From NCBI RefSeq assembly GCF_004366355.1, contig NZ_SODV01000001.1:2976001-3040000 (forward strand): DNA of 64,000 nucleotides, given 5' to 3'. The notes under the pieces are model-generated. The model was not told the DNA's origin, ran no database searches, and saw nothing but the letters and a program-made list of their open reading frames with translations. This DNA comes from Dinghuibacter silviterrae. Its GTDB lineage: Bacteria > Bacteroidota > Bacteroidia > Chitinophagales > Chitinophagaceae. The first letter of the stretch is position 1. Each line of letters opens with the position of its first letter. Made by a program: the position numbers and the translations under genes. Shown piece by piece: positions 49,757 to 59,536 of the stretch.

Positions 49757-50371
49757 ATGGGGACCCTGGAGCGCAAACAACGATTGAAGGAGGAAGTGCG
49801 GTGTCGGATACTGGAGGCCTCCTGGCAGATAGTGCAAGAAGAAGGATGGCATGCGTTGTCGATGAGAAAAATCGCGGATGCCATCGAATATACGGCTCCC
49901 ATAATCTACGGGTATTTCGAGAATAAGGAAGCGATCCTGAAAGAACTGACGTGCCAGGGTTTCCGTATCCTGAGCGCCAAAGTAAGAGAGGCGAGGGCAA
50001 AACACGACGACCCGGCCTTGCAACTGGAAGCGATGTGGATGGCCTATTGGGACTTTGCCTTTGAGCACCAGGCCTACTACCAGTTGATGTATGGAGTGGA
50101 TGTAGACTGTTGCCAGTTGGAAGCATCGATCCGGGACGCGGAAAAGACAACCGATCTGTTGGACGAATCGCTGGCAAAACTGATCGCCGAAAGTAAAAAC
50201 CCCCATGAAGACCCCTGTCGCCGCTTTTATACTTTCTGGGCGGTGGTGCACGGGTTGATCTCTTTAAACATCGTCCGTAAAGGCACCCTATCCCTGGACG
50301 TAAACCGGTCCATCCTGAAGGACGCGCTCCGGGCAATCATTATCGATATAAAAGGCTGCAAAGCCGAATAG
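49757..50371 (+). CDS. TetR/AcrR family regulator of the RND efflux operon
   Basis: A 204-residue repressor. The helix-turn-helix is complete (CRILEASWQIVQEEGWHALSMRKIADAI, YTAPIIYGYFENKEAILKEL) and the C-domain is of the TetR_C type (WMAYWDFAFEHQAYYQLMYGVDV, FYTFWAVVHGLISLNIV). It precedes a three-gene RND system in the same direction. Related palindromes lie before both its own start and the adaptor gene, so it likely represses both, released by a pump substrate. Confidence 0.93.
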   Translation: MGTLERKQRLKEEVRCRILEASWQIVQEEGWHALSMRKIADAIEYTAPIIYGYFENKEAILKELTCQGFRILSAKVREARAKHDDPALQLEAMWMAYWDFAFEHQAYYQLMYGVDVDCCQLEASIRDAEKTTDLLDESLAKLIAESKNPHEDPCRRFYTFWAVVHGLISLNIVRKGTLSLDVNRSILKDALRAIIIDIKGCKAE

Positions 50372-50476
50372 GCGGCGGCAAGCCTGCAAAGGCGGCACAA
50401 GGCCGCCCAAAAACAGCACCCGACGGCATAAGCGCCGCCCGCATTTTCTTCTTGATAACTTAACACTGTAAAATAG

Positions 50477-50492
50477 TATAACAACGTTAAAA
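50477..50492. promoter_or_regulatory. operator of the efflux TetR (upstream of the adaptor gene)
   Basis: TATAACAACGTTAAAA matches TTTAACGGCGTTAAAA at 49722-49737 in 13 of 16 positions. It lies ten bases before the adaptor ATG. The 110 bases between the tetR stop and here are otherwise GC-rich spacer. Confidence 0.65.
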
Positions 50493-50501
50493 CATCAAAC
50501 C

Positions 50502-51680
50502 ATGCTCGTAACTAAGCGAATGAAGAACTGGATGACTGTAATAGGAGGGCTTTTCGCACTGACAGCCTTCCTGTCAGGTTGTACAGATTCGGTGGCCAGC
50601 AACGGGATGCAAGCGCCTCCGCCCCAGGCTTTGCCTGTGTTTGCGGTGCATCCGGCCGAGGCCGCGACCAACGATGAGTACACGGCTTCCCTGGAAGGGA
50701 CGCGCAACGTAGACATCCGCCCGCAGGTGGACGGCTACCTGGTGCGCATCTACCAGGATGAAGGCGCTTTTGTGCACAAGGGACAGCCCCTTTTCCAGAT
50801 CGACGACAAGGTATACCAGTCGCAATTGGACAATGCAAAAGCAAACCTGCTCTCGGCAAAGGCAGCGCAGGAAAATGCACAGATCAATGTCAACAAACTG
50901 ACCCCGCTGGTATCCGGGGGCGTCGTTTCGGACGTACAACTGAAAACGGCCCAGGCCTCCCTGGACGCGGCAAAGGCCGGTGTGGCCCAGGCGGAAGCCC
51001 TGGTCACGAGCGCCCAGATCAACGTGGGCTATACTACTGTCGCGGCCCCGGTCGACGGCTACCTGGGCAGGATTCCTTTCAAAACGGGAAGCCTGGTGGG
51101 GAAGAACGACGCTCAGGCCCTGACGGTCTTGTCGCAGGTGGACGAGGTGTATGCCTATTTCTCGATGAGTGAAAAACAATTCCTGGACTTTAAGAACCGG
51201 TACAAGGGCGCCACGGTGGAAGAAAAACTCCGCCAGATCCCACCTGTTCAACTGGTGCTGGCCGATGGGAGTGTGTATGCCCAAACGGGGAAGGTAGAAA
51301 CCGTGGAAGGTCAGTTTGACCGTACGCTGGGATCGATTCCTTTCCGGGTGACATTCCCCAACCCGAACGGGTTGCTCCGCTCTGGGAATACGGGCCGCGT
51401 CCGTATCCCGGGTCCCCAGTCTTCGGTGCTGGTCGTGCCCCAGGAGTCGACCTTCGAAATGCAGGACAAAGTGCTGGCCTTTACGGTAGGTGACTCGAAC
51501 AAGGTAGCGATGCGTCCGTTGACGGTCAGCGGCCGTAGCGGGAATTATTACCTGGTATCGGGTGGTTTGAAGGATGGCGATAAGGTCGTGTATACGGGGC
51601 TGGACCGTCTGAAGGACGGGGCGGTGATCGTACCCCAGGTTATTTCATTGGACAGTTTGTTAAAAGCAAGTCCGCTGTAA
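50502..51680 (+). CDS. RND efflux periplasmic adaptor (AcrA/MexA type)
   Basis: A 392-residue membrane fusion lipoprotein (lipobox LSGC near residue 26). The biotinyl-lipoyl domain halves (YLVRIYQDEGAFVHKGQPLFQID and VAAPVDGYLGRIPFKTGSLV), an alpha-hairpin of about residues 105-160, and the beta-barrel domain (RVTFPNPNGLLRSGNTGRVRIP) are in the family order. It links the inner-membrane pump to the outer-membrane factor. The pump gene starts 15 bases downstream. Confidence 0.95.
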   Translation: MLVTKRMKNWMTVIGGLFALTAFLSGCTDSVASNGMQAPPPQALPVFAVHPAEAATNDEYTASLEGTRNVDIRPQVDGYLVRIYQDEGAFVHKGQPLFQIDDKVYQSQLDNAKANLLSAKAAQENAQINVNKLTPLVSGGVVSDVQLKTAQASLDAAKAGVAQAEALVTSAQINVGYTTVAAPVDGYLGRIPFKTGSLVGKNDAQALTVLSQVDEVYAYFSMSEKQFLDFKNRYKGATVEEKLRQIPPVQLVLADGSVYAQTGKVETVEGQFDRTLGSIPFRVTFPNPNGLLRSGNTGRVRIPGPQSSVLVVPQESTFEMQDKVLAFTVGDSNKVAMRPLTVSGRSGNYYLVSGGLKDGDKVVYTGLDRLKDGAVIVPQVISLDSLLKASPL

Positions 51681-51695
51681 AAAAAATCATCTTAC

Positions 51696-54600
51696 ATGCT
51701 CAGACGATTTATCGAAAGACCGGTGTTATCAACGGTCGTGTCTATCATATTGCTGTTACTGGGGATATTATCGCTCTCTACGCTCCCCATCACGCTCTTC
51801 CCGGACATCGCGCCGCCTTGCGTAGTGGTTTCGGCCAACTACCCTGGGGCGAATGCGGAAGTCGTGGCGCGGTCGGTGGCGACACCCCTGGAAGAAGCGA
51901 TCAACGGGGTGGAGAACATGACCTACATGACCTCCAACTCGTCCAACGACGGCTCGATGACGCTGTCGGTTTACTTCAAACAAGGGACGAACCCGGACAT
52001 CGCGTCGGTGAACGTCCAGAACCGCGTGTCAAAGGCGACGAGCCAGCTCCCCACCGAAGTAACCCAGTCGGGGATCTCCACGCAAAAACAACAGAACAGC
52101 ATCATCATGTTCGTGGGCGTTTATTCCACGGACAGCGCTTATGATGAAACGTTCCTGCAAAACTATGTCAAGATCAACCTGATCCCCAAGGTCCAGCGTA
52201 TCCCCGGTGTGGGTGACGCCCAGATCTTCGGGGCCAAGGACTATTCCATGCGGATCTGGCTGAAACCGGACCGGCTGGCGGCCTACAATATGGCGCCCAT
52301 GGACGTCACGAACGCGATCAAGGAACAAAGCCTTGAAGTGGCCCCGGGCCGTTTCGGGCAAAGCAGCTCGCAGATCTATGAATACGTCCTCAAGTATAAG
52401 GGGAAGCTCAACAACAACGAAGACTATGAAAACATCGTCATCCGGGCGAACCCGGATGGATCGGTGATCCGGCTCAAGGACGTGGCCCGGGTGGAATTCG
52501 GCGCGTATTCGTACTCGTCGAACAGCAAGCTCAACGGCCATCCGACCACCGGCTTCGCGGTCTTCCAGACGGCGGGGTCGAACGCGAACGACATCCTTAC
52601 CCAGGCCCAGCAACTGGTCAAAAAGTTTGAGAGCGACCTCCCCCGCGGGATACACGCGACGATCATGTACAACTCCAAGGAGTTCCTGGATGCGTCGATC
52701 GACCAGGTGAAACACACCCTGATCGAGGCCTTCGTCCTGGTGTTTATCGTTGTCTTCCTTTTCCTGCAAGACTTCCGGTCCACGCTGATCCCGGCGATCG
52801 CAGTACCGGTGGCCATCGTGGGAACCTTCTTTTTCCTCCAATTATTCGGCTTTACCATCAACCTGCTGACCCTCTTCGCCCTGGTGCTTGCCATCGGGAT
52901 CGTGGTGGACGACGCCATCGTGGTGGTGGAAGCCGTGCACTCGAAGATGGAGCGGACGGGGCTGCCCGCAAGGGAAGCCACGGTCACGTCGATGAACGAG
53001 ATCTCGGGGGCCATCGTGTCGATCACCCTGGTGATGGCGGCGGTATTCGTCCCCGTGGGCTTTATGCAGGGCCCGGCAGGGGTATTCTACCGGCAGTTTG
53101 CCTTTACCCTGGCCATCGCCATCCTGATCTCCGCCGTGAACGCCCTGACGCTTAGCCCCGCGCTTTGCGCGCTCTTCCTGAAGAACAACCACGCGGAAGG
53201 GGAAGAAGGACACCGCAAGGGTATCGCGGGCCGTTTCTTTACGGCCTTCAACGCCGGTTTCAAGGCGATGACAAACCGCTACCTGGCCAGCCTCCGCTTT
53301 CTGTTCAAACGGCGTTGGATCGCTATCGGCGCTCTTGTCATCATCGCGGCGGTGACGTACATGATGATGCAGCGCACGCCCACCGGGTTTATCCCGACGG
53401 AAGACCAGGGCTTCGTTCTCTACGCAGCAAGCACGCCCCCGGGCAGCTCGCTGGCGCAGACGCACAAGGCGTTGGAGGAAATCTCCAACATCGTCAACAA
53501 CGACCCGGTGACCGACCGGCACTATACCATCGAAGGGTTGAACTTTATCTCCAACGCCAACGCGGCGCCTTATGGAGCGGGTTTTATCCGGATGAAACCC
53601 CGGGACGAACGGGGACCGATCAAGGATATGGAAGCCGTGTCGAACGAGCTCACGATGAAGGTCGCGATGCAGGTCAAAGACGCACACGCGTTCTTCTTTA
53701 CCTTCCCGACCATCCAGGGTTTTGGGAACGTGGCCGGTTTCGAATTCATGCTCCAGGATCAGAACAACGGTTCCCTCGACAAGCTGGGCGGTACCGCCTG
53801 GCAGTTTATCGGGGCGCTCATGCAACGCAAAGAGATCGCCTATGCGTTTACCACCTTTGCGTCGGGTAACCCTCAGTATATGATCGAAGTGGATGACGCC
53901 AAGGCCAAACAGCTCAACGTTTCGATCAGCGACCTGTTGCAAACGATGCAGATCTACTATGGTAGCTCTTTTGTCGACGACTTCAACCGGTTTGGCAAAT
54001 ACTACCGCGTGATGGCGCAGGCCGACATACAGTACAGGGCCGATCCCAGTTCCCTGGACAATGTGTATGTCAAGAACGCCCAGGGGAACATGGTCCCCGT
54101 GAACCAACTGGTCACCCTCAAACGCGTCTACGGACCGGAAACGGTGACGCGGAACAACCTCTACAACGCCGTTACCATCAACGGGGTCCCCAAACCGGGG
54201 TACAGCACCGGGGATGCGATCAAGGCCATTGAGGAAACCGCCCAGCAGGTGCTGCCCAGGGGGTATGCCACCGAATGGACGGGGATGACACGGGAGGAAG
54301 TGAAAGCAGGGTCGCAGATGATCTTCATCTTTATGCTGAGCCTGATCTTTGTCTACTTCCTGTTGTCGGCCCAATACGAGAGCTATATCCTGCCGCTGGC
54401 GGTCGTGCTGACGATCCCGGTAGGGGTGTTTGGGGTCTTTGCCTTTATCAAATTGATGGGCGTGGACAACAACATCTATGTACAGGTGAGCCTTATCATG
54501 CTGATCGGGTTGCTTGCGAAGAACGCCATCCTGATCGTGGAATACGCGGTCCAGCGCCGGCGGGCGGGGATGACCCTGGTGGCCTCGGCCCTGGAGGCAG

Positions 54601-54857
54601 CCCAGTTGCGGCTCCGGCCCATCCTGATGACCTCTTTTGCCTTTATCGTGGGGCTGTTGCCCCTGCTCAGGGCGCAAGGCGCTTCCGCGCTGGGGAACAG
54701 GTCGATCGGTACGGGCGCTGTGGGCGGGATGCTCACGGGGGTTATCCTGGGGGTATTCATCATCCCGGTACTTTTTGTGATGTTCCAGTTCCTGCAGGAA
54801 AAGGTTTCGACGAAAAAAATAGGGCATGAGGTTTCACCGATTGGCGATCACCAATAA
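51696..54857 (+). CDS. RND efflux pump inner-membrane subunit (AcrB/HAE1 type)
   Basis: A 1053-residue trimeric proton-driven transporter. It begins MLRRFIERPVLSTVVSIILLLLGI and has the HAE1 hallmarks GANAEVVARSVATPLEEAINGVENM, the TM4 proton-relay block LALVLAIGIVVDDAIVVVEAV with its two Asp, and the second-half block ...LIGLLAKNAILIVEYA with Lys. Twelve membrane helices and two large periplasmic loops are expected. It likely expels hydrophobic drugs or plant phenolics. The outer-membrane factor starts 11 bases downstream. Confidence 0.96.
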   Translation: MLRRFIERPVLSTVVSIILLLLGILSLSTLPITLFPDIAPPCVVVSANYPGANAEVVARSVATPLEEAINGVENMTYMTSNSSNDGSMTLSVYFKQGTNPDIASVNVQNRVSKATSQLPTEVTQSGISTQKQQNSIIMFVGVYSTDSAYDETFLQNYVKINLIPKVQRIPGVGDAQIFGAKDYSMRIWLKPDRLAAYNMAPMDVTNAIKEQSLEVAPGRFGQSSSQIYEYVLKYKGKLNNNEDYENIVIRANPDGSVIRLKDVARVEFGAYSYSSNSKLNGHPTTGFAVFQTAGSNANDILTQAQQLVKKFESDLPRGIHATIMYNSKEFLDASIDQVKHTLIEAFVLVFIVVFLFLQDFRSTLIPAIAVPVAIVGTFFFLQLFGFTINLLTLFALVLAIGIVVDDAIVVVEAVHSKMERTGLPAREATVTSMNEISGAIVSITLVMAAVFVPVGFMQGPAGVFYRQFAFTLAIAILISAVNALTLSPALCALFLKNNHAEGEEGHRKGIAGRFFTAFNAGFKAMTNRYLASLRFLFKRRWIAIGALVIIAAVTYMMMQRTPTGFIPTEDQGFVLYAASTPPGSSLAQTHKALEEISNIVNNDPVTDRHYTIEGLNFISNANAAPYGAGFIRMKPRDERGPIKDMEAVSNELTMKVAMQVKDAHAFFFTFPTIQGFGNVAGFEFMLQDQNNGSLDKLGGTAWQFIGALMQRKEIAYAFTTFASGNPQYMIEVDDAKAKQLNVSISDLLQTMQIYYGSSFVDDFNRFGKYYRVMAQADIQYRADPSSLDNVYVKNAQGNMVPVNQLVTLKRVYGPETVTRNNLYNAVTINGVPKPGYSTGDAIKAIEETAQQVLPRGYATEWTGMTREEVKAGSQMIFIFMLSLIFVYFLLSAQYESYILPLAVVLTIPVGVFGVFAFIKLMGVDNNIYVQVSLIMLIGLLAKNAILIVEYAVQRRRAGMTLVASALEAAQLRLRPILMTSFAFIVGLLPLLRAQGASALGNRSIGTGAVGGMLTGVILGVFIIPVLFVMFQFLQEKVSTKKIGHEVSPIGDHQ

Positions 54858-54868
54858 TCAGACTCACT

Positions 54869-56275
54869 ATGAACCGATATAAATACGTTATCATCTTAGC
54901 CCTCGCATTGGGCGCCTGCCGGGTTGGACGAAACTATGAGCGGCCTTCCTTGCCCCTGCCGGCGTCTTATGCCGGGGTGGCGACGGGGGATACGCTGAGC
55001 ATCGCGTCTACCGCGTGGGCCCAGTTTTATACCGACCCACTCCTGAGGCAACTCATTGATACGGCCGTGAAGAACAACTATGACCTGCAGACCGCCCTGA
55101 CCCGGATCGCCACATCCGGGCAGGAGGTCCGGCGGGCCAAGGCGGCCTTCCTGCCTACCCTGAGTGCACAGGTCGGCGCCAACACCAGCATCTATGGTAA
55201 GAATACCCTGAACGGGCTTAGCTATAATGCTTTCCTCGGCAAGGACCACCTGGAAGACTATTCCGTCCAGGCCAACCTGTCCTGGGAAGCCGACATCTGG
55301 GGGCGCATCCGTCGTCAGAAGGAAGCCGCGCTGGCCACCTATCTGCAAACGCAGGAAGCCGCCAGGGCCGTGCAAACCACCATCGTTTCCGACGTGGCGC
55401 AAGGGTACTACAACCTCCTGATGCTCGACGCCCAGCTCGACATCGCTAAGCACAGTTTAGCCTTGGGAGACAGCATCCTCGCCATGACCAAGCTCCAGAA
55501 GGACGCGGGGGATGTCACGCAGCTTGCCGTGGAGCAAGCCGACGCCCAGCGTCAGGCAGCCGCTATCCTGGTGCCCCAGTTGCAAGCCAGCATCGGCATC
55601 CAGGAAAACGCCCTGCACATCCTGACCGGGACCATCCCGGGCACACCCGTCGCGCGCGAAGCCGACATACGCACCCTTACGGTGCCCGATCACCTCGACG
55701 CGGGCGTACCCGCGGCCCTCGTGAGCCGGCGTCCCGACGTACGCGCCGCTGAAATGGGGCTCGTCGCCGCCAATGCCCAGGTGGGTTCGGCCCAGGCCAA
55801 CCTTTATCCCGTGTTGAGCATCACCGCGGGCGGTGGGTTGGACGCCTTTAAGGCCAGCAACTGGTTTTCCATCCCCAACTCCCTTTTTGGTTTGCTGGGC
55901 GGAACGCTGGTGGAACCCATCCTCCAGGGCCGTGCGCGGAAGACCCAGTTCGAAGAGGCCAAGATCACCCGCGAGCAAAACGTGATCTACTTCCGTCAGT
56001 CCGTGCTGAACGCGGTCGGTGAAGTATCCAACGCCCTGGTGTCTTATACACAGCTCCAGGACCAGGAACGCATCGCATCCGCCCGCCTGGGCACGCTCCG
56101 GTCGGCCGTAGGGCACGCGGAACTGCTCTTCAAAAGCGGCCTCGCCACCTACCTGGAGGTCATCACCGCCCAGGGGAACCTGCTCTCCAGCGAGCTGGAC
56201 TACGCCAGCGTCAAACGGCAGCAGTTGTCGGAACAAGTAGAGCTCTACCGCTCACTAGGCGGTGGCTGGCAATAA
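54869..56275 (+). CDS. RND efflux outer membrane factor (OprM/TolC type, NodT family)
   Basis: A 468-residue outer-membrane lipoprotein (lipobox GAC, Cys 17) of the NodT/OprM group. The two repeated halves of the TolC fold are visible: NYDLQTALTRIATSGQEVRRAKAAFLP, SWEADIWGRIRRQKEAALA, SRRPDVRAAEMGLVAANAQVGSAQANLYP and LFKSGLATYLEVITAQGNLLSSE. It completes the tripartite channel to the outside. The operon ends with a good terminator. Confidence 0.95.
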   Translation: MNRYKYVIILALALGACRVGRNYERPSLPLPASYAGVATGDTLSIASTAWAQFYTDPLLRQLIDTAVKNNYDLQTALTRIATSGQEVRRAKAAFLPTLSAQVGANTSIYGKNTLNGLSYNAFLGKDHLEDYSVQANLSWEADIWGRIRRQKEAALATYLQTQEAARAVQTTIVSDVAQGYYNLLMLDAQLDIAKHSLALGDSILAMTKLQKDAGDVTQLAVEQADAQRQAAAILVPQLQASIGIQENALHILTGTIPGTPVAREADIRTLTVPDHLDAGVPAALVSRRPDVRAAEMGLVAANAQVGSAQANLYPVLSITAGGGLDAFKASNWFSIPNSLFGLLGGTLVEPILQGRARKTQFEEAKITREQNVIYFRQSVLNAVGEVSNALVSYTQLQDQERIASARLGTLRSAVGHAELLFKSGLATYLEVITAQGNLLSSELDYASVKRQQLSEQVELYRSLGGGWQ

Positions 56276-56280
56276 TAGCG

Positions 56281-56305
56281 AACGCCCGCAAATCGCGGGC
56301 GTTTT
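56281..56305 (+). terminator. terminator of the RND efflux operon
   Basis: AACGCCCGC and GCGGGCGTT form a perfect 9-bp stem with a five-base loop, followed by a short T-run (TTTTCG). Confidence 0.8.
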
Positions 56306-56334
56306 CGTTGCTAAGGGTTAAAGGAGGCGGGACC

Positions 56335-58749
56335 TTATTCCTTTTCAAAGGGTAAGACCCGCCTCCATCCGTTTGCACCTGTGATCACGAGGTAATAAAC
56401 GCCCCGGGGCATATCGCCCAGGTCCAGTAAGGTGTAATTATCGCCAAGGGTTAAGGTAATAGGATGGTTGATCCAGGTACGGCCCATCAGGTCGACCGCG
56501 TGGATCATGACCTGGCCGGCTTGTTTGACGCCGCCCACATACAGCGTGGTCGAGCGTTGTTCCACCAGGTTCGGCCGGATCTGCACAGAAGCCGCCAGCG
56601 AAGTACGGGTGACCTCCAGCACGGCGCTATAGCCGGTGGTGCCGCCCGCATAGGTCATCACCAAACGGTAATACAAAACGCCGTCCGGGGCCGTATTGTC
56701 CACGTACTGGTAGGTATCCTGATTAGGGTCGGCCAGTTCGCTCGCAATGGTCTGGAAAATGATGCCGTCGGTGGACCGGGTCACCTGGAAGCGGGTCACC
56801 GCGCCCCCCGCCGTCACCGACCAGGAAAGGTCAATGGCCCCTCCTTCGGAGGCGGGGACGGCGGTGAATTGAACAAGCGACAAGGGGAGGGGGATAATAC
56901 CGTCTTCGTACGCCCCCATATCCGCCGAGTCTTTTCCCGGGTCCGCGCGATAAGTGCCCACGATGTCATCGCCGGGCCACCCATACGAACCGTTTGTCCC
57001 GCTGGGAGGAACGGCGTCCACCCCGCCGGAATCCGCGGCCGTTGTCAGGTGGAGGCCGTCGTCGAGGGTTGCCCACTTCCCATCCGCGCCCACGTAACTA
57101 CCCGTATTATAGAACGGGGGCGTCTGGTGAATGTTCCCTACGACACTCCCCCCCACGGGATACGAAGCCGCTTCCGGGAAGTTGTTGTACTTGAGTTTCA
57201 TTGAACCTGCTGCGCCAAGAGAATAGAAATTGTCCGGCGCGTTGTTCCATAGGATATTGTTGTAAAACTTGATACCGGATCCGCCTACATCATAATAACC
57301 GCCGCCATGGTCGCCCGTACCGGCGGTGTTGTTGTAGAAAGTACAGTTCTCCACTGGCTGGGAACTGTTGTTGTAATACGCCCCGCCGTTGACGGCGCAG
57401 GCGTTGTCCACAAAGACATCGTTGACAAAAAAGCCCGTGCCGCCGGTGTGGTAGTACCCCCCGCCGTTAGACGTCGTCCCCTTGGCGATATTGGCCTGGA
57501 AAACAGTATTGCTGTCCGTGGGCGACGCGCTCCCGTTGTCGTACTGACCCGCGCCGTTGCCCCCGTTGGTCACGTTGGCGTCAAACCAGCAGTGAGAAAT
57601 GATCGGGTTGGTGCCGTCCACATAAAAGCCCCCGCCCCCCGCGCCGGTGGTCGAGGTAGCGGTGTTGTTGGCCAGGGTATCATAGGCGTAGGTCGAGGAC
57701 CCGCCGTTGGAATAAATGCCCCCGCCGTAAAGAGCGGCATTGTTGTTGAAATTGCAGTTGCTGACCGTAAAGCTGGTCCCGCCGATGTCGGCCAGGCCTG
57801 CACCATACGTGCCCGCGTTGTTTTGGGTGAACATGCAATGGCTCATGGTGAGGGTGCTCGTCCCGTTATAAAACAAGGCGCCGCCATAGGCATTGGCTGA
57901 TTTATTGTTGGTAAAAGTACAGTTGGTGATCACGTCGTTCGATCCACTGGCCGAGTAGATGGCCCCACCACCTGTGGTTCCCGCCGCCACGGTGGTCTGG
58001 TTCCCCGTAAAACTACAATTGGTAAAGGTGATAGGCGAGGAGGTCTCTTTGGAGATCGCGCCCCCGTTGCCCCCGGCGGTATTGGTGGTAAAGGTGCAGT
58101 TCGTAATCGGCAGCGCGTTGCAATTGTTGAAATAAATCGCGCCCCCTTCACTCGTTGCCTGGTTGGCTACAAAGGTACAGTTGGCGAGCGTGGGTTGTGA
58201 CTTCATGTCGCAGATGCCTGCGCCCTCGCTTTGGGAAAAGGTCTGACCCCCGTCGCTGATGCTGGCGCCACCGTTGGCATAACCCGAGTCAATTTTAAAC
58301 CCATCCAGGATGGCGGTCGTGGTGACGTTATAGGTGGCGATGACGTGGTAACAGTTATCGGTGATCACGCCCGCTACGCCGATGTCCCCGGACAGCGACG
58401 TCACATAAAGGCTGACGTTGCGTTGGGACAGGTAGGTTTCGTTCCCCGCGAAACCGCCGTAGACGGCCACGCCGTTGGTGAGGGCAAAAGCATAATCCCT
58501 GGTCGTTGTCCCCCCGGTAAAGCCCGCCGGATAGGTCGTCGGATGATACACCCCCATCGCCACCCAGACGGTGTCCCCGCTGGCCGCGCCGGCGATGATC
58601 CCCTGGAGCTGCGCCGCTCCGGCCGCATTGGCCCAAGACCCCAAACCGGTGCCCGCGCCAGAGGCCGTCTGCTTCACAAAGTGTTTGGTCTGACCGTATG
58701 AAACGGATGATAGGAACATGAGTAGTCCCAGAAGGTATCGCGGTTTCAT
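56335..58749 (-). CDS. secreted parallel beta-helix protein with T9SS sorting domain
   Basis: An 804-residue exported protein (signal peptide to residue 19). Residues about 25-110 resemble the start of polymorphic outer-membrane/beta-helix proteins (GDTVWVAMGVYHPTTY, YAVYGGFAGNETYLSQRN-like). Residues about 130-560 are a right-handed beta-helix with coil repeats of the type NCTFTNN-A---GGAIY. A fibronectin-like domain (about 625-720) and a type A T9SS C-terminal signal (about 725-804, VMIHAVDLMGRTWINH, GVYYLVITGANGWRRVLPFEKE) follow. No lyase catalytic residues are recognisable, so adhesion or glycan binding is as likely as enzyme activity. Confidence 0.88.
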   Translation of the reverse strand: MKPRYLLGLLMFLSSVSYGQTKHFVKQTASGAGTGLGSWANAAGAAQLQGIIAGAASGDTVWVAMGVYHPTTYPAGFTGGTTTRDYAFALTNGVAVYGGFAGNETYLSQRNVSLYVTSLSGDIGVAGVITDNCYHVIATYNVTTTAILDGFKIDSGYANGGASISDGGQTFSQSEGAGICDMKSQPTLANCTFVANQATSEGGAIYFNNCNALPITNCTFTTNTAGGNGGAISKETSSPITFTNCSFTGNQTTVAAGTTGGGAIYSASGSNDVITNCTFTNNKSANAYGGALFYNGTSTLTMSHCMFTQNNAGTYGAGLADIGGTSFTVSNCNFNNNAALYGGGIYSNGGSSTYAYDTLANNTATSTTGAGGGGFYVDGTNPIISHCWFDANVTNGGNGAGQYDNGSASPTDSNTVFQANIAKGTTSNGGGYYHTGGTGFFVNDVFVDNACAVNGGAYYNNSSQPVENCTFYNNTAGTGDHGGGYYDVGGSGIKFYNNILWNNAPDNFYSLGAAGSMKLKYNNFPEAASYPVGGSVVGNIHQTPPFYNTGSYVGADGKWATLDDGLHLTTAADSGGVDAVPPSGTNGSYGWPGDDIVGTYRADPGKDSADMGAYEDGIIPLPLSLVQFTAVPASEGGAIDLSWSVTAGGAVTRFQVTRSTDGIIFQTIASELADPNQDTYQYVDNTAPDGVLYYRLVMTYAGGTTGYSAVLEVTRTSLAASVQIRPNLVEQRSTTLYVGGVKQAGQVMIHAVDLMGRTWINHPITLTLGDNYTLLDLGDMPRGVYYLVITGANGWRRVLPFEKE

Positions 58750-58950
58750 TGGGGTTGGATTATTATTGCCAACAAAGTAGTTATAATTCCTATCTAACGC
58801 GAGTGTTGTACTCTTGTTGGGTGTTGATCGCTACGGATGAAACATACATAAGCCTACAGAAACTTGTAGTATGCGGATCGTACTTTGTGCATCTTCCGGA
58901 CCGTATTTTCCCCGCCTGTGGCTACTTTTGTACAAACAAATCGAAAAGGT

Positions 58951-59502
58951 ATGCGCACCGTAAAACTGCAGGTACAAATATCCGTGGACGGATTCGTCGC
59001 CCGTCCCGCCGGTGAAATGGATTGGATGACCTGGAATTTCGACCCGGCCCTGGCCCAATACATCAACGATCTCACCGATACCGTGGACACGATGCTGACC
59101 GGCCGGGTGCTGTACCAGGGTTTTGCCCCGCACTGGGAAAGCATACCCGAGGGAGACCCCCAATACCCGTTTGCGCAAAAGATGAACGCGTTGAAGAAGA
59201 TCGTTTTCTCCCGGACGTTGAAGAGCCTCGAATGGGGAAATTCGGAACTGGCGAAGGGTTCCATGGAGGAAACCGTGGCCCATGTCAAACAACAACCCGG
59301 CAAGGATATTATCGTATACGGTGGTGCCTCCACGGTGGCCTGGCTGCTGGAGAAGGGGTTGATCGATGAGCTGTTTCTTTTCGTGAACCCCGCAGCGCTT
59401 GGGAGGGGGTTACCTATCTTTGAATGCTATCAAAAATTCCGGTTGATCGAAGCGCGGGGTTTCGCGTGCGGGATCGCCCTGTTGCACTACGCGCGCGCGT
59501 AA
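58951..59502 (+). CDS. dihydrofolate reductase family protein (RibD C-terminal-like)
   Basis: A 183-residue protein of the RibD_C/YwjB group. Motifs: VKLQVQISVDGFVARPAGEMDWM, TMLTGRVLYQGF, IVFSRTLKSLEWGNSELAKG and DIIVYGGASTVAWLLEKGLIDELFLFVNP. These NADPH-binding proteins are usually annotated as reductases of unknown substrate. The ATG at 58951 is chosen because GAAAAGG lies just upstream and the fold begins there. It is monocistronic. Confidence 0.92.
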   Translation: MRTVKLQVQISVDGFVARPAGEMDWMTWNFDPALAQYINDLTDTVDTMLTGRVLYQGFAPHWESIPEGDPQYPFAQKMNALKKIVFSRTLKSLEWGNSELAKGSMEETVAHVKQQPGKDIIVYGGASTVAWLLEKGLIDELFLFVNPAALGRGLPIFECYQKFRLIEARGFACGIALLHYARA

Positions 59503-59536
59503 AAAATCGTATTTTCGTCGAAACCTAGCCCTGTTC

